Positions 29,452-37,821 of a stretch of 58,133 nucleotides of DNA are shown piece by piece. The stretch is from the NCBI GenBank assembly GCA_026391255.1, contig JAPLDU010000106.1, positions 5,358-63,490 on the forward strand, given 5' to 3'. The stretch comes from Bacteroidia bacterium (GTDB lineage Bacteria; Bacteroidota; Bacteroidia; Bacteroidales; JAPLDU01). The notes under the pieces were generated by a model, which saw nothing but the letters and a program-made list of their open reading frames with translations, was not told where the DNA came from and ran no database searches. Position 1 is the first letter of the stretch. Each line of letters starts with the position of its first letter. Both the position numbers and the translations under genes were made by a program.

Positions 29452-30828
29452 CTATTGTTTGACCACTGTTCTGGTGATAATCTGTTTGTTTCCGTTTATG
29501 ACCCTTAAAAGATAAATACCTGCAGGCCATGTTGACGAATTAACTGAATTGCTGACATCTGAAGTTTTGGCACTGTAGATCATTTGACCGGTTGAATTGA
29601 ATATCAGGATATCAGCTTTTGAAACACCGGGAAGATTCAGGCTAAACGAACCTGTGAACGGATTCGGATAAATACTTATGTCAGACGGTTTGACCAAATC
29701 AACTCCGAGGTGGCTGGTAATATTAATATAGGTTGAATAAGTGTCTGATGATTTGTTGCAATTGATCACAAGAACTACCATGTATGTTCCCCAACTGCCG
29801 AAAACATATGTAACAGGGAAGGTAACAGTTGTTCCATTGCCGGTAAATACCCAGGTCACAGTAACAACATTTCCCTGGACACTCAGGGCAGCAACATAGA
29901 AAGAATCAACCGTAAAATTCAGGCAGGAATCGATCGGGTTAGTCAGCAGGGTATCGATCGGAACGATCTGGGTAGGTTCCAGTATCTGGAATGTGTAACT
30001 ATAAGGAGGGCACAAAGAATCGTTCTGGGCAATAGATACTGTGTAAATTCCCGAAGTCAGACCGTAAATATCTTCCGTAGTGGCGCCGTTGCTCCAACTG
30101 AAAATATATGGTGTATAATAACCGGTAACTGTCAGGTCGATAAAACCGTCATTTCCACCGATAACAGTAACATCAGATATATTTGAATTTACATTCAGGA
30201 AGCAGTTATTCGGAACAGTATCGCCAACTGTCAGAAAATAGCACTGGGTATCGCCGCAACTGTCGTCGGTGGCAATGGTCAGGCAAACATCATATGTGCC
30301 GTTACCCGGGAATGTAAAGCTCAAATTTTGCTGATTGGAGGTCAGTAATGTATTTTGCAGGTAGTCATAAATTGTCCAGTTCCAGGAAGTAATGGTTGCT
30401 CCTGAAGCAGGATTACCAACCGTTGACAGATCAGTAAAAGAATAAGTATTCAGCAGACCATTATTCTGGTACATAAAATCTGCATTACAGGTCATAGGTG
30501 GATTATTCAGATAAACAGAATCACATACGGTACTTTGACAACCGTTACTTGTTGAAATGGTCAGACAAACCGTAGCCGAAGCTGAAGAGTTTAAAATCTG
30601 GAAAACCGGATTTGTAACAGTATCGGTGTAAATGGCACCTCCGCATGTCACTGTCCAGTTCCAGGCAGTTACATTGATCAATGAAGAATCAGTAACATAA
30701 GAATTGTCATAAAGAGACAGCAAGCTTTGGCCGTCATAGTTATAAGTAAAGAAAGCCTGGCACTGTGACTGTGAGAACACGGCCTGAACAGCCAGGATTA
30801 AAACTAAAGTTTGTATAATTTTTTTCAT
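29452..30828 (-). CDS. Secreted PKD/SprB protein with T9SS tail, paralogue 1
   Basis: A 458-residue protein. The ATG at 30828 is chosen over a TTG two codons earlier because the paralogue begins with the same MKKI start. A signal peptide (residues 1-20, cut after VFSQ) is followed by two PKD-like domains (each ending CLTIST..GC..T.C), one SprB repeat with GGNDGFIDLTVTG and TTEDIYGLTSGIYTV, and an unnamed about 90-residue domain starting near DTLLTNPIDSCLNFTVDSFY. The last about 75 residues are a T9SS type A tail (SIYPNPFTGSFSLNLPG ... WPAGIYLLRV). It is a tandem paralogue of the next gene upstream and shares its C-terminal third with the 2076-residue protein. Role unknown; probably a surface or matrix component. 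Confidence 0.9.
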   Translation of the reverse strand: MKKIIQTLVLILAVQAVFSQSQCQAFFTYNYDGQSLLSLYDNSYVTDSSLINVTAWNWTVTCGGAIYTDTVTNPVFQILNSSASATVCLTISTSNGCQSTVCDSVYLNNPPMTCNADFMYQNNGLLNTYSFTDLSTVGNPASGATITSWNWTIYDYLQNTLLTSNQQNLSFTFPGNGTYDVCLTIATDDSCGDTQCYFLTVGDTVPNNCFLNVNSNISDVTVIGGNDGFIDLTVTGYYTPYIFSWSNGATTEDIYGLTSGIYTVSIAQNDSLCPPYSYTFQILEPTQIVPIDTLLTNPIDSCLNFTVDSFYVAALSVQGNVVTVTWVFTGNGTTVTFPVTYVFGSWGTYMVVLVINCNKSSDTYSTYINITSHLGVDLVKPSDISIYPNPFTGSFSLNLPGVSKADILIFNSTGQMIYSAKTSDVSNSVNSSTWPAGIYLLRVINGNKQIITRTVVKQ

Positions 30829-30911
30829 AATCAATTATTTTATAGGTTACAAATATAATGTTTTTTGTTTATAGACTGTTGAAATTAATATTTGGTTGCT
30901 TGTGAAAAATA

Positions 30912-31048
30912 ACCCCTCCTCTGCCAGTGGCGGACTCCCCTACCCTTCGACTACGGCTCAGGGAATAGGGGAGGCTAAAACCCGCGACCATCTCAAAGCC
31001 CTCCTGGTTACTGAGCGGAGTCGAAGTATAGGAGGATTTGGGAGGTTA
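30912..31048. repeat. Inverted repeat between the two PKD/SprB paralogues
   Basis: CCTTCGACTACGGCTCAGGG on the left is inverted against CTGAGCGGAGTCGAAG at 31011-31026. Outer arms CCCCTCCTCTGCC and GGAGGATTTGGGAGG are also roughly complementary. It fills most of the 250-base gap. Confidence 0.7.
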
Positions 31049-31079
31049 AAAAATATAAATCACTGCAAGATGTATTGTT

Positions 31080-32453
31080 CTATTGTTTCACCACAATCCT
31101 GGTGACAAGCTGTTTGTTTCCGTTTGTTACCCTTACGAAGTACATACCTGCAGGCCAATGTGAAGCATTAACCTGATTTCTCATATTCGCTGTTCTGACA
31201 CTGTATATCAATTGACCGGTTGAATTGAATATCCTGATCTCAGCATTTGAAACATCCGGAATATTCAGGTTAAACGAACCCGTGAACGGGTCTGGATAAG
31301 TATTGATCTCAGCCAGGTCAGGGTTATCAATTCCAAGATGGCTGGTGATATTAATATATGTAGTATAGGTTTCAGATGACTTGCCACAAATGATCTGAAG
31401 AACTACCATGTATGGCCCATAATTACTGAAAACGTATGTAACAGGGAAGGTAACTGTCATGCCACTTCCCGTCAATATCCATATAACAGTTACAACACTG
31501 CCCTGAACACTAATTGAGGCAACAGAAAAAGAATCGACTGTAAAATTCAGGCAGCTATCGATTGGAATGGCCATCAATGTATCAATCGGCACATTCTGGA
31601 AGGGTTCCAGTATTTGGAATGTACAATTAATCGGAGGGCAGACGGAATCGTTTTGCCCAATCGTTACGGTATAATATCCGGAAGTAAGTCCGTAAATATC
31701 TTCTGTAATTTCTCCATTACTCCAATTGAAAATAAAAGGAGTATTGGCACCCATTACAGTCAGGTCAATAAAACCGTCATTTCCACCGATAACCGTAACA
31801 TTAGAAATGTTTGGAAACACATCCAGATTACACAGCATTGAATCATTTAGATTAATGCTATGGCACTGTGTATCAGTGCAACCGATGTCGGTATTTATCG
31901 TAAGGCATACATGATAATAGCCTATGCCTGGAAATGTAAAAGCAGGATTTTGAATGGTCGAGGTGAATAATGTATTCTGCAGGTTATCAGTAATGATCCA
32001 GCTCCATGAGGTAATACTTGCCCCTGATGCAGGGTTACCGGCAGAAGAATAGTCGGATAAAGTATAATTATATAAGATACCATTCGGCTGCCAGGAAAAT
32101 TCCGCATGACAGCTTATTACATACGGAATTATGTAAATAGATGTATCACATAAGGTACTAGTGCAACCATCGCTTGTCGAAATGGTCAGACAGGCTGTTA
32201 ACAGGCCTGCATAGTTGCCAACCTGGACAACAGGATTTGCAGTATTATAAGTATAACTTACACCTCCAAAATCTGCTGTCCAACTCCAGGCAGTAACATT
32301 GATCGTTGATGAATCCGTGTTATACGAAGCATCATTAAGGGACAAAAGGCTTACGCCGTTATAGTAATATGTAAAATATGCCTGACACTGTGCCTGTGAA
32401 AACACAGCCTGCGTAGCCAGGATAAAAACTAAAGTTTGTAGAATCTTTTTCAT
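31080..32453 (-). CDS. Secreted PKD/SprB protein with T9SS tail, paralogue 2
   Basis: A 457-residue protein with the same order as paralogue 1: signal peptide cut after VFSQ, two PKD-like domains, one SprB repeat (GGNDGFIDLTVMG, TTEDIYGL-type region here ITEDIYGLTSGYYTV), the unnamed domain (IPIDSCLNFTVDSFSV ... THLGID-like end SHLGID), and a T9SS tail (TYPDPFTGSFNLNIPD). The proline-asparagine turn of the tail reads PDPF rather than PNPF. The tail is nearly identical to that of the 2076-residue protein, also at DNA level. It is followed by a repeat and then paralogue 1, consistent with tandem duplication. Confidence 0.9.
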   Translation of the reverse strand: MKKILQTLVFILATQAVFSQAQCQAYFTYYYNGVSLLSLNDASYNTDSSTINVTAWSWTADFGGVSYTYNTANPVVQVGNYAGLLTACLTISTSDGCTSTLCDTSIYIIPYVISCHAEFSWQPNGILYNYTLSDYSSAGNPASGASITSWSWIITDNLQNTLFTSTIQNPAFTFPGIGYYHVCLTINTDIGCTDTQCHSINLNDSMLCNLDVFPNISNVTVIGGNDGFIDLTVMGANTPFIFNWSNGEITEDIYGLTSGYYTVTIGQNDSVCPPINCTFQILEPFQNVPIDTLMAIPIDSCLNFTVDSFSVASISVQGSVVTVIWILTGSGMTVTFPVTYVFSNYGPYMVVLQIICGKSSETYTTYINITSHLGIDNPDLAEINTYPDPFTGSFNLNIPDVSNAEIRIFNSTGQLIYSVRTANMRNQVNASHWPAGMYFVRVTNGNKQLVTRIVVKQ

Positions 32454-32604
32454 AATAAATTATTTTAATTACAAATATATTATTTTCTAATGATTATATG
32501 TAATTTATTTATTCTTTGCATAAGATTATTAAGGCAATAGCTGGAAAAAAGAATTAACTTTTCGGTAAGTCTTAATTACCCTCAAATTTTAAAAAAATAT
32601 TCTT

Positions 32605-32850
32605 CCTGAAAAAGTCCGTAGGACTTAAATCTTAATAGCCCCGGGCGAAACCCGGGATGCACATGTAACGAATAACCCCATCTGAACCGCTGACCCTGAA
32701 AGGGTCTAATATCAATAGCCCCGGGCGATGCCCGGGGTTAACGAGCCCCCTCTCCCATATTTTCCGGCTTCGCATGTTTGATTTTGTTTTGAAACAACCA
32801 GCTTTCAGCGAAGCCGACGCTACCAAAATAATTATTATTCAACCCTTTCA
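32605..32850. repeat. Family B three-hairpin element, copy 3, with extra modules
   Basis: Contains AAGTCCGTAGGACTT, a CCCCGGGCGAAACCCGGG hairpin, GACCCTGAAAGGGTC, a second CCCCGGGCGATGCCCGGGG hairpin, then CCGGCTTCGC ... GCGAAGCCG. ACCCTTTCAGGG lies near 32842. The first two hairpin types are duplicated in this copy. Confidence 0.8.
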
Positions 32851-32882
32851 GGGATAACTATTCCTTATTTCTCAAAATTCAT

Positions 32883-34325
32883 TTAATTGGGTGGATAAGT
32901 AAGCGTACAGGTAGATGCTACCTTGATCTGATATCCTTTACCCGGCTGCATATTGACTATGTTGTTAACCCCATATTGTGGCCAATAAACATTTCCATCT
33001 CCGTCTTTCATGATAGATAATGCAGAAACTATCTGGCTCATCATGGTAACAACAAGTGCAGGGGATTGACGAAGATAACCCAATATACTCCAACCGGAAG
33101 GGATATTTATCGGATTGGTCTCTGGTACAATTGCATGGCCGGTTATTGTTAGAAACTGTGCTGTTAGCATTCTTACCTGGTATCCTTTTCCTATCTGCAT
33201 ATCTCCGATATTATTTACATTATAGGCTGGCCAGTATGGATTTCCCAAGCCATCCTTGACAATGGAAACCTGAGAAACAATCTGGGCAAAAATATAATTA
33301 ACACCAGGCAATGAAGGATTAATGAATGTTGAAAAAATACTCCATCCTTGTGGTATATTAATTTGTTGCTGCTCTGCGGTGTCAACAGTATATTCTTCAA
33401 TTACTGTGCAATTATGATTATCGGTTACTGTCACATTGTATGTACCCGGTAACAGACCAGTAACCGATCCGGAAGTTTCACCGGTTGACCATAACATGGT
33501 ATATGGAGTTGTTCCTCCTGAAATGTCAAGAAAAGCAGACCCATTATCACATGAAGTACATCCGGAATTTTGTACTAAAACATTAACTATTAGCTCATCG
33601 GGATGAGTTACATTATAAGTTCCCGTTATTGTATCCGGCAGCATTGAATAATAACCAGTCAAAGAATTCAGTACACCTATGGTATTTTCTATGAAGTATC
33701 CCTGATTGGTTATGGCTGGAGGATTCAATGGTGCATAGGAAGCAGTCATATTTACTACTATTCCGTTTGAGCCATTGGTTATATGCCAGACTTTCCAATT
33801 AATAGGTTCATTGTTAATAAATCCATCTTTAAAAGGCGTATCGGGATAATCGCGAAATGCAGGAACTGCAGTATTGTATCCACCACACCCAAATCCGCCT
33901 GTCGAAGTGGTATAAAATACTCCGATATAATCCCCTGTACTTGCAGGTAAACCATTAATTAATACAGTTCCTGCCTGTATAAGGAAATTGTCACACCAAT
34001 AAGCTCCTGAATTGAAAAAACTCCAGTTAAAAGCATTGGGTACAGGATTGTACGAATCGGTAATTGTAACCGTATATGAACCTGGTGCAAGATCAGTAAG
34101 GTCCTGTATCGTGGCAGAATTGCTCCATAAATAAGTGTATGGTGTCACTCCACCTGTGACCGTCAGGTCAATTGATCCATCGGTTGAAAGATAGCAACTT
34201 GAGTTTGTAATTGCTGTGGAGATATTTAACTGTGTATATCCTGAATTTATTAACAACAAGAACATTGCCAGTAAAAGGGAAATTCTGAAAATTATATGTT
34301 TCATAAGGTGATCAATTTTTTTCAC
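32883..34325 (-). CDS. Secreted SprB / module alpha / module beta protein
   Basis: A 480-residue protein with a signal peptide (ISLLLAMFLLLINSGYTQ). Order: one SprB repeat (residues about 33-95), module alpha (about 98-225; GDYIGVFY, FGCGGYN, DGFINNEPINWKVW), a second SprB repeat (GCTSCDNGSAFLDISGG), and module beta (about 322-480; GWSIFSTFI, VKDGLGNPYWPAYN, GKGYQVRM, GWSILGYLR, MKDGDGNVYWPQYG, GKGYQIK). It ends LTYPPN with no T9SS tail, so module beta is the extreme C-terminus. The gene follows the 1045-residue gene by 47 bases and is probably in the same transcript. No enzymatic motif is seen. Confidence 0.88.
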   Translation of the reverse strand: MKKIDHLMKHIIFRISLLLAMFLLLINSGYTQLNISTAITNSSCYLSTDGSIDLTVTGGVTPYTYLWSNSATIQDLTDLAPGSYTVTITDSYNPVPNAFNWSFFNSGAYWCDNFLIQAGTVLINGLPASTGDYIGVFYTTSTGGFGCGGYNTAVPAFRDYPDTPFKDGFINNEPINWKVWHITNGSNGIVVNMTASYAPLNPPAITNQGYFIENTIGVLNSLTGYYSMLPDTITGTYNVTHPDELIVNVLVQNSGCTSCDNGSAFLDISGGTTPYTMLWSTGETSGSVTGLLPGTYNVTVTDNHNCTVIEEYTVDTAEQQQINIPQGWSIFSTFINPSLPGVNYIFAQIVSQVSIVKDGLGNPYWPAYNVNNIGDMQIGKGYQVRMLTAQFLTITGHAIVPETNPINIPSGWSILGYLRQSPALVVTMMSQIVSALSIMKDGDGNVYWPQYGVNNIVNMQPGKGYQIKVASTCTLTYPPN

Positions 34326-34372
34326 ACGGAAAATGACGATTCGGGTTTGATTTTTTATATGCTTAAATTTAA

Positions 34373-37300
34373 TTAATTCGGTGGATAAGTCAGCGTACAG
34401 GCCGATGTTACCTTGATCTGGTAACCCTGGCCGGGTATCATATTGACGATATTATCAACTCCGAATTGTGGCCAGTAAACATGACCTTCTCCATTTTTCA
34501 CAATAATAATATTCGATACGATAGGACTCATCAGGGTAATAACTAATGCAGGAGAGTTACGCAAATAACCCAGAATACTCCATCCTGAAGGAATATTTAC
34601 CGGTGATGTCTCAGGAATTACTGCTATGCCCGTTACCGTTAACGTTTGTGCTGAAAGCATTTTTAACTGGTATCCTTTACCAGTTTGCATATTCCCTATA
34701 TTATTTAGTCCAAAGGACGGCCAGTAAACTGACCCGTTGCCATCCTTGACAATAATCAGTTGTGAAACAACCTGGGCAAAGACATCACTAATGTTTGGCA
34801 TAGTTGGATTTATATAGGTCGAAATGATACTCCAGCCCGTTGGAAGATTTATTTGTTGTTGTTCAGTATATACAAGACTTAACAATGAACTTATACCATT
34901 AATCGCAAAATTCCCCTGATCGGGAAATGCCATATTATAAGTTGGAATACATATATAATCCGTATCCGTGAAGGGATCAAAAACTATCCAGGTAAATGCT
35001 TCCCCAATACTGAATCCATCTTTTACCACAGTAGAAAGATCATCTGCCCATGCAGCAATTACATGTGCAGATCCATTTGCAGAATATTCAAAGTATCCAC
35101 CACAATAATACTGACCGGCAGATTCATAGAATACTCCAATATAGTTATAATTTTGAATCGTATTCCCATTAATGGTAGTATTTACGGGTATCAGTATTGT
35201 ATGGTTATACCCTGTATTTGTATATGACCAACCGGGTGCCGGCATACTGTCAATACTCATTGAACCGGTTTCAGAACATCCTATATAATCAAATACGGTA
35301 ACATGGTAGGTTCCGCCTGTTAACTGCGGAATATTTTGTGTTGTGCAATTATTTGACCAGATATAATAATAGGGGCTGGTACCACCGGTAACAGTTAAAT
35401 TAAAAGAACATGGTATTGTGTCCCCCGCACAATAAATTGAATCAAAATTTAATTGTAATGCAGACTCTTCTGTAATTTTGATAATTGACATTACCGAAGT
35501 ACCGAGCGAATCAGTGACTGTTATATAATAAGTGCCGTCCGACAAACTATCAATATCTTCCGTGGTGGCGCCGTTGCTCCATAAATAGGAGAAAGGGCTG
35601 ATACCACCATTTACTGCTATATCAATATTTCCCGTTGTACCATTGCAGAAAGTCAATGGGCTTAATATTCCAATTGATAAAGAGGAACTGAGGATATTCG
35701 TCAACGGCCTGACCCAAATGCCGGCATTCAAGGTTGAAGCATAAATACTTGAATTATTTATTTCTAATGAGCTGATATTGGATCCTGTCATTCCTGTACT
35801 GACTGAAGTCCAGTTCTGACCATTGTCTGATGATAAATAAACCCCGTTACTTTGCAATCCGGCAAATATATATGAACCATACACTTCAAAACAGGTCAGG
35901 GATTGATAAGAATTTGGAGCGGGGAGTCCTGAATTATATGGAATCCAGCTTTGCCCTTCATTCCATGAATGATAAAAGAAATTATTTTGTGATCCGGCAA
36001 ATACTGAAGATCCGAGTTTTCCAAAGGATTTAACATAGTATCCGGAGCTTAATCCGGTATTTACTAATGTCCAGGATGATCCGTAATTAGTTGATTTATA
36101 AACTCCATTTCCACTGACAAATAAATCTGAATTGACCATTTCCATCGCTTTAATCCCAAGTTGGTTTAACCCGATGTTACAGGCCGACCAGGTTTGTCCG
36201 CTGTCAGACGACCTGAAAATCCCATGTGAATTATCCGAAGCAAAAATCCATGACCCCGATACGACCAATCCTGTAACATTAGTCATATTTGGTATGCCTT
36301 CATTTAAACAGGTCCAGTTTAAGGCGTTATTTACACTTTTATATATCTTTCCTCCGGCTGTACTGACATATATGTCGCTCCCTGCGAGTCTGATTTTGGA
36401 AATATTATAATTTGTAATCCCGTTGTTTCGTACTTCCCAGGTTTGTCCTGTATCAGGTGAATAATAGAAACCAAATGGGGTACCGGCATAAATATCCTGG
36501 TTATTTACGCTTATAGTATTAAAAATTTTAAACTTTATACCCGTATTTGACGCTATCCAGTTCTGAGCGGTGTCTGTTGATTTATAAACACCGTGATAAT
36601 ATGTACCTGCGTATGAGTTTGTCCCGTCAAATAACAAGGTATGTACATTGGGATAGTCCAGCCCGTTATTCATCTGGGTCCAGCTTAGGCCATCATCTGA
36701 AGAAACAAATATTCCATGTTTCATGGTTCCCACATAAATACTGCTGTCATGATAAGATAATGCAGACGCGCTATCCAGATTTGTTCCATTATTAATGGAG
36801 TACCAGTTCTGGCCAAGATCCGGTGACTTGTATACACCGGAATCAGTCCCTGCATACAGATCATTACTGTGTGCCATCAGAGAATAGATATGGTAGTTGG
36901 TAAGTCCTGTATTAATGGATATCCAGGTTTGTCCGTTATCAGATGATTTATATATTCCACTCGAGCCATGGCCTGCAACGAGGATAGTGTCAATAATGGT
37001 TATGCAGGTGATATCCATGTTGCCCAGACCATTATTAACAGCAGTCCAGTTCAGGCCATTATTGACGGATTTATATATTCCCATACCGCTGGAACTGAGA
37101 AAAAGACAGGAACCAGACTGAACAATTGCGGTAATGGGAGTAACGTTACCATTTGGAACATTATTTATTACTGTCCAGTTTTGTCCGTTATCAGTTGAAA
37201 TATACAAATTACATGCAGGCCATGCACTATTCGTTGCCTGAATGGATGCTCCTGCAAAAATATTATTTCCGCTGATGTACAGACAATAAACAGAAGTACC

Positions 37301-37510
37301 CGTGAAAGTACTGACGGATGTCCAGGTTTGGCCGCTGTCCGCCGAAACATATAACCCGCTTCCGTTTGTCCCGGCATAAATAATACTGCCCTGTGACGCC
37401 ATGCAAAAAATTTCACCACCCTCCGGAAGGGCTGATTGCTGCCATTGGGCATTAGCAATAAGAATGGTACAAAGAGAAATAAAAACAGTTAAGAATATTT
37501 GTGGTTTCAT
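34373..37510 (-). CDS. Secreted Asp-box beta-propeller protein with SprB, module alpha and module beta
   Basis: A 1045-residue protein with a signal peptide ending at about residue 21 (IANAQ). Residues about 22-620 hold about 13 Asp-box/BNR repeats (SADSGQTW, STDNGQNW, SSDNGQTW, SPDLGQNW and so on), as in sortilin/VPS10, neuraminidase and photosystem II assembly-factor propellers; no sialidase arginine triad was recognised. Two SprB repeats follow (about 625-780), then module alpha (about 790-905; YNYIGVFY, YYCGGYF, AAWADDLSTVVKDGF, FTWIVFD), then module beta to the end (GWSIISTYI, VKDGNGSVYWPSFG, GKGYQLKM, VKNGEGHVYWPQFG). It ends LTYPPN without a T9SS tail. Probably first in a two-gene unit with the 480-residue gene. 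Confidence 0.9.
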   Translation of the reverse strand: MKPQIFLTVFISLCTILIANAQWQQSALPEGGEIFCMASQGSIIYAGTNGSGLYVSADSGQTWTSVSTFTGTSVYCLYISGNNIFAGASIQATNSAWPACNLYISTDNGQNWTVINNVPNGNVTPITAIVQSGSCLFLSSSGMGIYKSVNNGLNWTAVNNGLGNMDITCITIIDTILVAGHGSSGIYKSSDNGQTWISINTGLTNYHIYSLMAHSNDLYAGTDSGVYKSPDLGQNWYSINNGTNLDSASALSYHDSSIYVGTMKHGIFVSSDDGLSWTQMNNGLDYPNVHTLLFDGTNSYAGTYYHGVYKSTDTAQNWIASNTGIKFKIFNTISVNNQDIYAGTPFGFYYSPDTGQTWEVRNNGITNYNISKIRLAGSDIYVSTAGGKIYKSVNNALNWTCLNEGIPNMTNVTGLVVSGSWIFASDNSHGIFRSSDSGQTWSACNIGLNQLGIKAMEMVNSDLFVSGNGVYKSTNYGSSWTLVNTGLSSGYYVKSFGKLGSSVFAGSQNNFFYHSWNEGQSWIPYNSGLPAPNSYQSLTCFEVYGSYIFAGLQSNGVYLSSDNGQNWTSVSTGMTGSNISSLEINNSSIYASTLNAGIWVRPLTNILSSSLSIGILSPLTFCNGTTGNIDIAVNGGISPFSYLWSNGATTEDIDSLSDGTYYITVTDSLGTSVMSIIKITEESALQLNFDSIYCAGDTIPCSFNLTVTGGTSPYYYIWSNNCTTQNIPQLTGGTYHVTVFDYIGCSETGSMSIDSMPAPGWSYTNTGYNHTILIPVNTTINGNTIQNYNYIGVFYESAGQYYCGGYFEYSANGSAHVIAAWADDLSTVVKDGFSIGEAFTWIVFDPFTDTDYICIPTYNMAFPDQGNFAINGISSLLSLVYTEQQQINLPTGWSIISTYINPTMPNISDVFAQVVSQLIIVKDGNGSVYWPSFGLNNIGNMQTGKGYQLKMLSAQTLTVTGIAVIPETSPVNIPSGWSILGYLRNSPALVITLMSPIVSNIIIVKNGEGHVYWPQFGVDNIVNMIPGQGYQIKVTSACTLTYPPN

Positions 37511-37564
37511 AAAAGTAATTTTAATAAAAAGCGAGATATTCTTATTAATCCAGAATTGAATCTA

Positions 37565-37801
37565 CTGAGAAAGTCCGCAGGATTTAAATCTTAATAACCC
37601 CGGGCGAAACCCGGGGTCAAATGAATCCTCCCCTATGTTTTCCGGCTTCGCATGTTTGATTTTGTTTTGAAACAACCATCATACAGCGAAGCCGGCGCAA
37701 CAAAAATAAATATTATTCAACCCTTTCAGGGTTACCGTTAAACAACCTTCATACTACCCTGCACTCCGTACAGGGCTATTCATATTCAATCCCTTCGGGA
37801 T
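37565..37801. repeat. Family B three-hairpin element, copy 4
   Basis: AAGTCCGCAGGATTT, CCCCGGGCGAAACCCGGGG, then CCGGCTTCGC ... GCGAAGCCGG. It is followed by extra mini-palindromes: ACCCTTTCAGGGT, CCCTGCACTCCGTACAGGG and AATCCCTTCGGGATT. It separates the 2076- and 1045-residue genes. Confidence 0.8.
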
Positions 37802-37821
37802 TTATATACTGGCTTATGGTT

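Noticed and set aside
34373-37510. Sialidase activity for the Asp-box propeller protein
   Set aside because: Asp boxes are structural and common in VPS10-like propellers. No catalytic Arg triad, Tyr/Glu pair or FRIP motif was found.
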